From: Trigonopsis variabilis
Lineage: Eukaryota > Ascomycota > Trigonopsidomycetes > Trigonopsidales > Trigonopsidaceae
NCBI GenBank assembly: GCA_003707065.3
Contig: PPXM03000002.1
Span: forward strand, 1,116,001 to 1,180,000
Reading direction: 5' to 3'
Length of the DNA: 64,000 nucleotides
Numbering within the stretch: position 1 is the first letter of the stretch; each line of letters opens with the position of its first letter. The notes under the pieces were generated by a model. That model had not been told where the DNA came from. It did not search any database and saw nothing but the letters and a program-made list of their open reading frames with translations. Below are positions 1-10,171 of the stretch, in pieces. The position numbers were made by a program, and so were the translations under genes.

Positions 1-682
1 TAATTAATGGAGAGGTAAACTTTGTTAACAAAGCCACTCTCTCATGCGAATCATACCCAGAAGAGCGGGCAATTGAAAGACCACTAGAACCCTCTGGTGG
101 ATCATCAAGAGTTCTAATGATCGTATAGTGTTTCCTATCGATTTTTATGCATTATAGTTTGCCTTATGATTCCCTCACTTAGGGATCCTAGAAATTTTGA
201 CGGACGGCTACCCTTTTGAATGGAGCGGTCAATACCAGAAATACATATAGACTAATTACTATAGAGGTCTCGATCAGTCGGATATTAATTCTTTGACACC
301 AATTAACACTTAATGCTTGGTATCTTGATCAAACCGGAAAGAGGATAGACTCAAGTTCCCTCCTGAGTTTACGCCTTTGCCGAATTCTAGCTTGATGGAG
401 TTTGCTCTCACGAAAAATTCGAAAAAAGCGTCCAGCGTCTCGAGTCGCTTGTTCTATGCAGTCGATTGAGAAGAATACGACTTTATGAATGACATTTGCG
501 ATGGATTCCGTGATGACCATATTCTCCAACTATTGAAATGCTATTCTTTTTGAAATAGCTACTAAACCCTCTTTTCTTGATTCTTGAGGATGCCTGTTTG
601 GGCGAGGACATCCGAGGCGTAGCGCATATATAACCCCAAGCGGTCTCGACTCTTCTCTCCATCTTATTTCTAAGAAGAAAAC
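1..682. other. Left-edge non-coding stretch with promoter of first gene
   Basis: I see no convincing gene. The reading frames here are short, and those near 530-780 on the minus strand are antisense to the first gene. The right end holds the core promoter of the gene at 683. Confidence 0.5.
627..633 (+). promoter_or_regulatory. TATA box of the orphan gene at 683
   Basis: TATATAA lies 50 bp upstream of the ATG at 683, with a pyrimidine-rich stretch between. The gene at 2467 also has a close TATA box, which suggests short leaders. Confidence 0.55.
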
Positions 683-1642
683 ATGACTTTCGAATCTCGT
701 TTCGATGCATTCAAACTTCGTTTTAAAAGCAAAAAGGCCGGCTTTCTCATACAGTTCAAGGCTATTTTCAAGAAACCCAAACACTGCCTGGCTATTAATA
801 TGATTATTCGTCCAGAGCCCTCGGCTGCGGATGATATCACTTTGGATCCTGCTGATACCACGGGCGAAGTGAAAGAAAAGTCGCTGCCTCAGGTCGCATT
901 CAGACCGCCGACAGGGCCTCTCTTTTCGCAGTCTGTGCGAAACGGGACTCTCGTAAAATACCTATTATCCCTCGATTTTTTCAAGACATATCATCCGCCT
1001 CAACTATTGTTTGACTTGGAAGACGTCAACGATACTTCTTTTGAGCCCTTTTATCGCGAGCTTGAGCAGAGATCGGAAGAACTACAAGTCTTCTTTCTCA
1101 GGCACTCTCAAACTCGACGGACCACTTGCGACTTGTCGCAACTGTTCCAGCTTCCAGAGACGGAAGTCAGACGTCCATATAGTTCTTTTGAGGCCCCTCC
1201 TTCTTTGCCTCTCATCTATGAGACCGAGGAGTCAGCTGAGGAGTCAGTCGAGGCGTCTCCTCAAGAAGTGGCATTGAGCGACTCTCCGACCACGAATACC
1301 AGGGGCCTATCTAATGATGACCACATCCTACAGGGTGTGCTTGAGAAGCCTCTAATCAGGTGTGTCCCAGTAAGCACATCTAGTTCGAAAACGCTCAATT
1401 CTGATGATCTTTCAGCGCATCAGAGTACGTGTCTTGGAAGCGCAAGCTCTTCGCGTTTCCGAGCTACGATTTCTCGTTTGATGGGCTTTGATTTACGCGG
1501 TTCCGAAGGGCCGAGTTCACCTGTGGGGCTTAAAAATTCCCCTAGGCCAAAGATAACTCTGCTGGATCCAACAGAGGCTAGCCGGCTGAAACAGCGGCTA
1601 CGCAAATGGCCAACCCTCACCAGCCGTCCTCGTTGGCGCTAA
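683..1642 (+). CDS. Orphan protein, 319 aa, basic C-terminus
   Basis: I do not recognise this protein. It is a single open frame from an ATG placed sensibly after a TATA box. The first 40 residues are basic and hydrophobic (Lys/Phe-rich), the middle is acidic and Ser/Pro-rich, and the last 60 residues are Arg/Lys-rich and end in RPRWR. I see no signal peptide or known domain. The 3' third of the gene, from about 1435 to the stop and slightly beyond, is repeated in inverted, diverged form immediately downstream, so a read-through transcript could fold into a long hairpin. Function unknown. That it is a real gene rests on length, promoter and the evident duplication history. Confidence 0.55.
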   Translation: MTFESRFDAFKLRFKSKKAGFLIQFKAIFKKPKHCLAINMIIRPEPSAADDITLDPADTTGEVKEKSLPQVAFRPPTGPLFSQSVRNGTLVKYLLSLDFFKTYHPPQLLFDLEDVNDTSFEPFYRELEQRSEELQVFFLRHSQTRRTTCDLSQLFQLPETEVRRPYSSFEAPPSLPLIYETEESAEESVEASPQEVALSDSPTTNTRGLSNDDHILQGVLEKPLIRCVPVSTSSSKTLNSDDLSAHQSTCLGSASSSRFRATISRLMGFDLRGSEGPSSPVGLKNSPRPKITLLDPTEASRLKQRLRKWPTLTSRPRWR

Positions 1643-1940
1643 GATATTAGATATGAATACATCAGTTTTTTTTACCCATATATCTATTATACATATACTG
1701 ATGTATCTATATCTAGTAGCTTAGCGCCAACGAGGCCATCTGGTAGGCTGTCTAATGGGAGTTGGCAATATGCGTAGCTGCTGTTCAGCCGGCTAGTCTG
1801 GCAGAGTTATCTTTGGCCTAGGGGAATTTTTAAGCCCCTCAGGGGAACTCGGCCTTTCTGAACCGCGTAGATCAAAGCCCATCAAGCGAGAAATCGTAGC
1901 TCGGAAAGAAGAAGAGCTTGCGCTTCCGAGCTACGACAGC
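1435..1940. repeat. Large imperfect inverted repeat covering the gene's 3' end
   Basis: The left arm (about 1435-1665) is the last 70 codons of the orphan gene plus its stop and about 23 bp. The right arm (about 1698-1935) is its reverse complement. Blocks such as CTAGGCCAAAGATAACTCTG and CGTTGGCGCTAAG match exactly, and between them are substitutions and small indels. The loop is only about 32 bp and is AT-rich. The right arm carries no gene of its own and looks like a decayed inverted duplicate. Confidence 0.85.
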
Positions 1941-2426
1941 TACATCTACAGCATTCTCAAGAAGTCGATATCGATATTATCAAATGTTCACGTAATTATT
2001 ACATCCTAGAAAGGCGTCCACAACAGACAACAGTTATACTCATACGTTTCTGAAGGCAGTGAAGAGAACGCCTTAACGTTTAGGCCAAGTTGCCGTTGAA
2101 TAGAATGCTACATGTTGGCAAACAGCTGGCTTTAACTCGAGGTCAATCTTCATGATAACTCGTTTCTTTATGTGGACATGGACATAGCATTGAAGCGCCA
2201 TCGTTGAAGTGTGTTCATTTTGCAGACATAATTAATTCAGTTCCGATTTTCAACGCCAGTAACAAGAAGAATAAAGTGCAGCGCGCCTGAAAAGTGATGA
2301 TAATCATCATGAGTAGTCCACTTTACTGTAATAACAATATTAAAAGAATACTTGACTCTAAATACAGGCTTCCACGCACTAGTCTAGGGGCGCCAAATAT
2401 TCATGCGGGGTATTGTAGAAAAAAAG
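1941..2426. other. Intergenic spacer
   Basis: No supported gene. AT-rich sequence leading to the TATA box of the next gene. Confidence 0.5.
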
Positions 2427-2434
2427 TATATAAT
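2427..2434 (+). promoter_or_regulatory. TATA box of the secreted-protein gene
   Basis: TATATAAT lies 40 bp upstream of the ATG at 2467, the same close spacing as for the gene at 683. Confidence 0.5.
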
Positions 2435-2466
2435 AGCGCTGAGAAAACTCTTACAGCAAGAAAAAA

Positions 2467-3324
2467 ATGAAGCCAGTTTTTATCTACTTGGTATTCCTGA
2501 TCCATTTTGTTCATGCTCAAAGTTGGCAAAACAAAGACATCCACATTTTTAAAAGGATGAATTTCCACTGGATGTTGGAGGCCTCTCGGACATGGCATAC
2601 TGTCAACCATATTGTTTGCAGTGACTTGTTTATCAAAGCGTCAAGCCCATCGTTTTGCCTTGGAGCCACGGCTGTATCTGCAGTAAACGCAGCAGCACTG
2701 ATAGTGAAAGCAGTCATCGCTGGACCTTCAAAGAGATCAGACGGGAATGAGGCCCAATTTTCTTTGCTATCCGAAGCCATCACTCGAGACTATGGGTTAT
2801 ACAATTCACTCTGTGGAGAAAGTCAAGGGCACTTGCTTGGTGATAACCACTCGCTTTGCCTCAAAATTCCAGAGCCCACGGCAAGGGATGACGGAGAAGC
2901 AGCGCTATGGTATAGTGTCAGACCAGCTTTGGCTCAATATTGTTCAATGTTCTCTTCTTCATCGTTAGTGGATGCGTCTTTTCTCTTTACACCCTCTACC
3001 GAGTTCTGCACTTTTGGTATCCAGACTAACGTGCTCACTCAGCTTGGAGATGTTTCTGCAGAGGGTGTGAAGGAACCTTTAGTGAGACCGAGCTGGGTAT
3101 ATGCAGCTAGTCTCTTGACAAGCGGCTCGCACATCTTTGAGACGATAACAGAAGAAGATGGGCTGTATAAGGAGTTATCAGAGTATATTGGTTCCGCCAT
3201 TGAAGTAGCACAGACGGATGTTGCTCGATTAGCAGTCTTCAAGGACAATCAAGACATTGACCAGGAAGATGAAGGATTTCTAGGCCAGGCAATTCTTGAA
3301 GCGACCGTTCAATACCTATCCTAA
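2467..3324 (+). CDS. Predicted secreted orphan protein, 285 aa
   Basis: The protein begins with a clear signal peptide: a Lys near the start, a hydrophobic core (VFIYLVFLIHF) and a VHAQ cleavage region near residue 18. A second hydrophobic, Ala/Val-rich stretch lies around residues 65-85 and is followed at once by SKR, a possible Kex2-type dibasic site. FKR near residue 29 is another. Several Cys residues (around 53, 63, 117, 130, 160 and 179) could form disulfides. The C-terminal third is acidic. This is the layout of a secreted pre-pro-protein. I recognise no family, and any killer-toxin-like role would be speculation. Part of the 3' half is repeated in inverted form downstream (3400-3600). 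Confidence 0.6.
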   Translation: MKPVFIYLVFLIHFVHAQSWQNKDIHIFKRMNFHWMLEASRTWHTVNHIVCSDLFIKASSPSFCLGATAVSAVNAAALIVKAVIAGPSKRSDGNEAQFSLLSEAITRDYGLYNSLCGESQGHLLGDNHSLCLKIPEPTARDDGEAALWYSVRPALAQYCSMFSSSSLVDASFLFTPSTEFCTFGIQTNVLTQLGDVSAEGVKEPLVRPSWVYAASLLTSGSHIFETITEEDGLYKELSEYIGSAIEVAQTDVARLAVFKDNQDIDQEDEGFLGQAILEATVQYLS

Positions 3325-3340
3325 GTGATCATAATAGTCA

Positions 3341-3706
3341 TTCTTAATACCAGAGCAACAAAGCCGAGAGTGATAGCGACAGATTGGTGATTGGTGGCGG
3401 AATCAATATGACTCAAGTCTAGTATAGCCCATCTTCTGTTATCGTCTCAAAAGATGTGCGAGCGGCTAATTATGAGACTAGTTGCATATACCCAGCACAT
3501 CTCGCATTGACATTCATTAACTGAAGGTTTATTTTGGCGTCCATAGACAGAGTTCCTTGAGCACGTTAGTCTTGAAAACTCGGTGGAAAGCACGAAGAAA
3601 GGAATGCCTCAAAGATGGAAAATAAGATGGAAAATAAGTGAATGACACTATTGTTTTAAGTTCTCTGTCGCTATCACTCTCGGCTTTGTTGCTCTGGTAT
3701 TAAGAA
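3341..3706. repeat. 42-bp perfect inverted repeats flanking an inverted gene fragment
   Basis: Positions 3341-3382 and 3665-3706 are exact reverse complements over 42 bp, and a weaker match extends further outward. Between them, about 3400-3600 is a diverged reverse-complement copy of about 3000-3210 of the preceding gene; the block around CGCACATCTTTGAGACGATA is nearly unchanged. The order of parts is not a simple mirror: the gene copy lies inside the repeats instead of beyond them. Confidence 0.85.
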
Positions 3707-4098
3707 GACTATTATTGTCAGTTTGATATTAACGTAGACATCGATCAATTCGAAATCAACTCAGTATCTGAAAGTGTAGACCATCGGGCCGCCCGCGTAA
3801 TCATGATCAGCAACTATAGTACAGAGAAAATGTAGTATTAGGATGAAAGCGTCTCTTTTTGCCGTGCGAATAGGACACACAGCGAATCAGAGTGATCGTA
3901 GTTGAGATGCAAGAGTAAGAGACAAGCTACTGAAACGCTTATGTCAGTGATATAATTAAAAAAAAGGGTATAATGCGTTGCCTTATGTATCATTATGGCA
4001 CGAAGTTTGGTAGGAGGGGATTTATTTCAGTGGTTGCCATATAGAAAGGACGGTAACGGCAGCGATATTAGTGGCCATCATCCCTGAGATCAGACACC
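3707..4098. other. Intergenic spacer upstream of COX23
   Basis: No gene seen. An A-rich tract near 3955-3965 precedes the COX23 leader. Confidence 0.5.
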
Positions 4099-4392
4099 AT
4101 GTCATCTACCCCCGGCCAAGAAGAAGTCAAGAAGATTCTGTCTCAAGATAAAGAAGCAGCTAAAAATGACGGGTTTGTAGATAATCCGACTAGCTCAGTT
4201 CATACTTATAATTTTGCTATGAAAGAGCACTCGCGATTCTACGACCCATGCGAGACAGCTAGCAAGATGTCGTTATCTTGTCTCGAGAGAAATGATTACG
4301 ACAAGTCGAAATGTCAAGATTATTTCCAGCTATACAGGGACTGCAAAGGAGAATGGGTAAGAGATACAGTAGAGGGCGTCTTTAATATGTAG
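4099..4392 (+). CDS. COX23: Cox23-like twin CX9C protein
   Basis: 97 residues, no intron. Two CX9C motifs are visible in the second half: CETASKMSLSC and CQDYFQLYRDC. This is the coiled-coil-helix-coiled-coil-helix fold of small proteins imported into the mitochondrial intermembrane space and oxidised by Mia40. The FYDPCE...SLSCLERN...C..YF..YRDCK context matches the Cox23/CHCHD7 family, which assists assembly of cytochrome c oxidase. The N-terminal 50 residues are polar and variable, as is usual for Cox23. It is tail-to-tail with the kinase gene, 135 bp away. Confidence 0.85.
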   Translation: MSSTPGQEEVKKILSQDKEAAKNDGFVDNPTSSVHTYNFAMKEHSRFYDPCETASKMSLSCLERNDYDKSKCQDYFQLYRDCKGEWVRDTVEGVFNM

Positions 4393-4527
4393 ATGAGAGA
4401 AATGAGGAAAGCTAAGAGGAATGGAATTGTTTAAATAGCATGAAGGAGTCTAAGGGACATATTAGTCTACAGAGTTTGTATATATAATGAGAATAAATCA
4501 TCGTGCTTTCTTGCTTCTCAGTCCTTA

Positions 4528-6969
4528 TTACCTTTTCCTACCCCGATGCTCCTCCTCATCTTCGTCCTCCTCGTCCATGTCATGACCCACTCCTTGATAT
4601 CCATTCACAAAATGCTCCATGCTTGCCCCTGATGCTCGCCGACTATCATAATTTTCTTCGTCATCATCCACATCGTCCTCAATGAACTGGTCCTTACGAT
4701 CATCGTCTCCAATATCCAATTCGGCAAAGTCTCTCTCCAGATCAGGTGATTTCCTGCTTTCGTCGTAGTCGTAGCCATCTTGCTCCAAATACTCATCCTC
4801 TTCTCCAATCTCTTGGATCGCTTGTCGATCTTTGGGCTCGGAACTGACCGACTCTCCATGGGCCGAACGGAAGCGAGGAGACCCTCCTAGACCTCGATGA
4901 CGCCTAGCCACTAACTTTCCTGGAAACATGCTTTCAGTGTATCTGTTATTTCTCGATTGATGGAAAGGAAAAGTCGCTGATGTTGGTGTCCCACCCGGTC
5001 CTCCCCGTCGCCCTTCCTTGTATCTAGCCATTTCATTCCAGTTGGATCTTTTCCTCCTCCTTCTGGATCTCGAAGAGGCTACCGACACCGAAGAGCTTGT
5101 GGATGCAACCGATAATCGTCGCCGACGGTAAGAAGAATGGGAGGACGATGTCGATCGTCGACCAAGAGAGGGCCGCCCTACTGGAGTCTCTACCGGTGAT
5201 TCAGAGTCAGCAACAATAGCGGTCGATACAAGTGAGCTTTGAATGTCATTCCGATAGTCGCTCGCTTTCTTATCGTCGGGTCTTGAAGAAGGGAGATCAA
5301 AAGAGACTGCAGTTTCTAACTTGGGTCCTTTTTGCTCTGGTTGACGGTTTCGTATTAGAGATTTGCGGTTGATGAATGATTTAATAGATGAAAAGACATT
5401 TCTTCCTCTGGTGGATCTCATCGATCCCGGTGAGTTGCTCCTGACCGTCTTTTTGGAAACAATTGGCTCAAGTGGCCGGATCGGATGCGCATTTCCCTCG
5501 TTAGGTTTTGTCGGAGTCACGTAATTGTTGCTGGGTCTTGAACCCTTGGCGGGAGGAGTGCCTAGCACAAATCCTTCTTTTGAAGAAGTAAAGGCAGCAC
5601 GAAGAGGTGACGGGTTGTCCATAATGAGACCGCGACGAAAAGCGTCAAAGCCATGAGAATTAGACTGTGAGTTTTCATGAGATTGTGTATGGCTGGTGGA
5701 CCGTTTGCTGCTCGAGCTGCGGCCATATCTATATAGAGACGACATATGACGTTTGCTTTTCTTTGACTGGTATCGCCTTTCTTTCTCTAAGCAAATATGC
5801 CAGTAGCCATCCAAAGCATCTAGCCGCCGATTTTGTACGCTGAATACCAACTCGTCAATATCCACCCAACTGCGCCGAAGTTTATCAAGAAAATGGCGCT
5901 CCAACTTGGACGAAAAGGCAACATGATCTGGCTTTCGAGCCAACTCAATCATATGCTCGGTCAAAGAGCCTTCGAGAAAAGGTTGCTTCAGTACCTCAAG
6001 AGCTCGAGGACGATTCTTGGGATCTTTCTGCAATAGCGACTGGATAAGCTCGCGAAGTTCCGGTTGTAGACTTTGATCATACTCAGGTTCGTCATTGACG
6101 ATCCGATGGATCGTACGCTGTTCGTCGTCCTCGTCAAAAGGGAGATGTCCATGGATCAGGGCAAAAGCAACGACTCCCAAGGCCCACATATCGACTTTTT
6201 CACCCAAATAAGGCTGTCCACATAAAACCTCAGGCGCAGAGTAGCAAACGGTACCACATCTTGTTTCTAACAGTGTATTTTTATCAGCTTCCCGGGTGAA
6301 TCCAAAATCGCACAGTTTGGCATTCCCCTCCTTGGATAGCAGGATGTTCTCAAGTTTGAAATCTCGATGAACGCAGTTTCGTTGATGGATATAGGCCAGA
6401 GCTCCACAGCATTGGATTATGATCTTTTTAGCCTCATCTAAGTGTAGAGGACCATGTTTGACCAAAAAATTATATAGTTCATCACCTAGAAATATCAGTA
6501 TATGCTGAAAGAGAACCGTACCTGCACAGTATTCTACAGCTAACCAAAGGTTTGTTTCGTTGATAACCAGTTCGTATAGTTTGACGATGTTCGGATGATC
6601 CATTTGTCGGTGATGAAGGATCTCTCGAGCAATGTGAGGAGCTCCTTTGGGTATACATTTCAAAACGACCTGAAAATTAGACACCCAGCCTGTTTTCTCT
6701 TTACCTTTGTTCCTGTCAAGGTATGGTAGGCAAGGTAGACCTTACCAAAGCTTCCTTCAACGTCAGTAAAAAAATGTTAAAGACTACCTTCAGCAATAGA
6801 AGAGCTAATTTGATAATTGCCGATCGACTGAGGCTGTTTCGATCCTATTTCTTCCACCAATTCCCTATAGCGCTCCGCGAGCTAAAACACAAGTTAGTTG
6901 AAATTTTCAGCCGATATTCGTTTGACTTACTATAGCTCGAGCATTTCTTTCCTCAACTCGATTGGCCAT
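4528..6969 (-). CDS. CAMK-type serine/threonine protein kinase
   Basis: Five exons read from the minus strand: about 6969-6931, 6881-6788, 6754-6705, 6669-6522 and 6485-4528. The introns are 49, 33, 35 and 36 nt. The short first exon starts MANRVEE. Joining them restores the glycine-rich loop (AEGSFGKVYLA) and the VVLK lysine. The 36-nt intron keeps frame and lies just before DELYNFL. Catalytic motifs are HRDFKLEN, DFG and GTVCYSAPE. The kinase domain (about residues 45-310) is followed by a long Ser/Arg-rich, low-complexity tail with an acidic end, as in fungal signalling kinases of the YPL150W/Kin4-like sort. Exact orthology is uncertain. It is divergent from ATG5 across 149 bp. Confidence 0.85.
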
Positions 6970-7118
6970 TACGCCTCAGACCGCAAGCTTCGTTGGAAAT
7001 CAGACCTTGAATTTGTTGTAGTAGCACGTCGGCGCACACCGTGGGATTTCGATTGTATCGCTTTTGTGCTGAAACCATCGCTAGTATCGCCTTGGTGACC
7101 GGTGGGATAGAGCCGCTC
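6970..7118. promoter_or_regulatory. Divergent promoter between kinase gene and ATG5
   Basis: Only 149 bp separate the two ATGs on opposite strands, so both genes must draw on this short shared region. I see no clear TATA box. Confidence 0.5.
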
Positions 7119-8047
7119 ATGGATTCAAAGCTAGATGACATTAAAAGTTTAGTATCGGGTGGTTCCTTACCGGTGCAAGTCATCTTGGCTCTTGATGATG
7201 CGAAAACATTGGATTGTGATCAGACGTTCCATGTACGATTATCTTGAGACTCGATTCTAACGAACATTTCAGACTTATATGGATAGATTGAGCTATTTAC
7301 CTTTCTACCTTGACCGTATAGTTCGATTCTTTCAACCTTATGTTCATGATACTGGAACGACTGGCTTGAAATGGTGGCTGGACTTTCAGCAGGTGCCGCT
7401 GAAATGGTATTTTTCAGCTCAATTTGTCAGTTCTGACGACTAGGCATCTACCAATTGGACTGCTGTATGACCTACATACATCACAAGACCCATTAGCCTT
7501 AGAACAAGAACGCCTTATTCCATGGACGCTGGTCCTCCATTGTTCAGAGTATCCTTCTCAACTATTTGATATTCAGAAGGCCGATGATTTGAAAGTCCTA
7601 TGGAGAAATTTCATGAAAGAGTCCGACTTTCTTCGACGGGGTAACGCAAACTTGATCATGCGCCTCTCAAAGGACGACTCTGATGCTTTCTGGCGGTCAG
7701 TCGTATCTCATGATTATTCTAGATTCTTTTCTTTATTCTCTTCGAAATTACTCTCTTCTGAGAAAGGCCTCTTGAAGAATGTTCCCCTGAAGATACACCT
7801 TGCGCCGGTCGACAAGACGACCATGCCCCTGGTGCCTGCTGTCTCTGACGGCGGGTCTGAAACAACGTTGGGTGAACTTCTCCATCGAAACTTATCAATC
7901 CTGTTTCCGTCTCAGAGAACCCCAGTCCTTGGGCGTCCAGTTGTGCATGGCCTTGCCGTTCCGTTGTCGGCCCCTGTTCAACAGCTGTACGAACTGGCAG
8001 TCTATTTGGATGGTTTCTTACATATTACTGTCGTCATGATTCATTGA
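7119..8047 (+). CDS. ATG5: Autophagy protein Atg5
   Basis: Three exons (7119-7232, 7273-7406, 7444-8047) give about 283 aa. The splices restore the family signature KWHLPIGLLYDL, which is broken in the unspliced frames. Upstream come SLPVQV and SYLPFYLD, the start of the first ubiquitin-like fold. PWTLVLHC and, near the end, HGLAVPLSAPVQQLYELAVYLDGFLHI (27 residues; only key parts conserved) fit the family. Atg5 is conjugated to Atg12 and, with Atg16, acts as the E3 that lipidates Atg8 on the growing autophagosome. The acceptor Lys is not assigned here. The stop lies 4 bp before that of the CSA gene on the other strand, so the 3' ends are tightly convergent. Confidence 0.9.
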
Positions 8048-8051
8048 GATT

Positions 8052-9402
8052 CTAAAAATCCATCACCTGCTGGGCCTCAATTGAGCGATAGATTTCATTT
8101 AAGACATTATCGCTATTCTTTTGTCGAGCATTAGATTCATCCGCTGTCTCTTCATCGTCATCATCTAGCTCAGCCCATGGGGGCTTCCAGGCTACTATGC
8201 ATCCATCAGACTTCCCCGAGTATAGTTCTGGATATTCTTTCATTCTTCCTGCGAGCGATAGATGACGTTTAAATATATTTCGACCGGTGACTGTTTCATC
8301 GTGAATCTGATCTATCATTCGATTCACACAGTCGGCATCTTCCAAGTCAAAAGCGACAATATCTCCCGAGAACGACGGGAAATACAAGATCTGAGGACTC
8401 GAGAAATCTTCTGGTGACACCCACGGCAGCAATGTTTGCTGAAACGAATTTTTGGCCAATAGGCCAAAGTTTAAAAGAGTGTTTGCACCTCCAGGGACTG
8501 ACATAGTCCAGACACGTATTTTGTCGTCAGTGCCACAAGACACCAGGTTTTGGCCGTCCTTGCACCACACCAAACCGTTGACTGTACCCCAATGAGCTTT
8601 GCGGTTGTATCTTGCTGAAACGGACTGTCGCGACAGCTGCGCTTGAGCTTGCTCGGGTGTCGATTCCATGTCTAAGAGCGCAACACAAGCTTTGCTTCGC
8701 CGAATGTCCCAGACATGGATCGAGCCGTCGCTTCCGCCACTTACAAGAGAATACGAGCACTGAGGATGCCATCTCACGGTGACCAATCTGCCTTGGTGGC
8801 CGGTGAGAGTCTGGGCTGCCGAAGTGGTACGAAGATCAATCAGGCGGAGTCTCGGATCATCGGCTGCTATGGCTATCAGCGCGTGATCAGAAGTGGGCGA
8901 AATATCATGGGAGTATATCTTAGCTCCTCGATCGAATTTATAGACTTCCTCGAGATATTGCGTATCCCACACCCGGGTAGTTCCATCAAACGACGACGAG
9001 CAGAACATCCCAGCGTCATGAGGCCACCAGCTCAGATGAGAAATACCGTACGTATGTCCCGACTTCCTATATGTTAAAAAGTAGCCAGACAACGATCATA
9101 CTGAGGAATCTCGGCTGAGCTCCGAATCGTATCTCCATCACCAGGCTGATCTAGGTCGTACAGTCTCATGGAAGAGTCACCATATCCTGCCAGAAGACTC
9201 GACGTTAGGAGCATTCTCTCTTCTGCACTCACTATTGATTCGATTCATTATCAATACTGATACTATTAACTGGAGCTGAGGATTCTTTGACGAACTTCAA
9301 CTGAGCTTGACGCAAGCTGGAGTAACTTCTCTGAATGAACTGTGGTCTGGTGGAAAAATAAGTAAAGATTCCTTGTTCTCTTGACCGAGGATTCAAGTAC
9401 AT
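8052..9402 (-). CDS. RAD28: CSA/ERCC8 (Rad28) WD40 repair protein
   Basis: Three exons: 9402-9264, 9231-9102 and 9066-8052, with introns of 32 and 35 nt; about 427 aa. WD40 repeats are obvious. SWWPHDAGMFCSSSFDGT and LYSGKSDGCIVAW are close to ERCC8 (YPHDTGMFTSSSFD, LYSGSRDCNILAW). The acidic end (LDDDDEET) is also typical. In the family this protein is the substrate receptor of a Cul4-DDB1 ubiquitin ligase acting in transcription-coupled repair. The first intron is inferred from frame only; without it the N-terminal exon (MYLNPRSREQG...) runs into a stop. The join shortens the first repeat slightly, so that boundary deserves a transcript check. Confidence 0.82.
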
Positions 9403-10171
9403 TGGCCGTCAATCGGTAGTTAAAGACGGTTGTCCATAAATCTCTAGAGAAACCTGTTAAGAGCGTATCATCCAGTGGAGTCGATGTGGTTGGCAGTCGG
9501 TACCCGAGTTGGGAGTTCAACAGTGGACCGTTTTCTGTAACGTCCAAGCAGACAAACTCCAACTCAGGTACGGTTTCTGCTAAACCACCAGACACCTTTT
9601 TTCTACAGTTTTCGGTGGTGGACATACGAGTCAGATACATGTCAAATATGACAAGCATGATGCAACGAGGGAGGAAGATCCCTTTGCCTTTCAAGGAACG
9701 AGAAATCCGTGATAATTACAGTATAGTCTCTTAGAGGCGATAACGGCCGATATGTACAATTACGTGCGTATCTTTTCCAAGAAAACCCTCCAGATATTCC
9801 TTAAAGGCATAATGGGCATCTTGTTCAAGGCCTGTTAGCGCTTCAGTTATTATTAGCTCGCTCAGTGAGAACAGGACACGTGTAGCTGTTGTTCTGGATT
9901 GGGCACAATCGATAAGAGTATGATGATGGTCCCTGGTTAGCCGTGGGGTCTTGGCAACGAATGGATCATCTGATCGGCTGGACGGCCATTAGGAAGAAGC
10001 TAATAATAAATAAAAAAAAAAGCGGCACATGACGTAAAGAGCTTGTAATTAGATTTGAGATTTTTCTGTTTAGACGCGTAGCAAGTCTAAGCTGGTCGTC
10101 GTGCTCAGCTATCGAGCTAGCGTGCAACAAAACAGCCGGGGAGAGGGGAGCGAGATCGACCGCTTAAGGTA
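9403..10171. other. Intergenic region upstream of the OPT transporter
   Basis: About 770 bp without a supported gene. An A-run at about 10009-10021 and GC-rich sequence follow before the transporter ATG. A minus-strand frame at 9403-9694 is open but has no family signal. Confidence 0.45.

Noticed and set aside
1698-1940. Independent minus-strand gene in the right arm of the first inverted repeat
   Set aside because: It is simply the reverse complement of the neighbouring gene's end, diverged, with no frame of its own.
9232-9263. Frame break in the N-terminal part of the CSA gene
   Set aside because: A 32-nt GT-AG intron restores frame on both sides, so no damage needs to be assumed.
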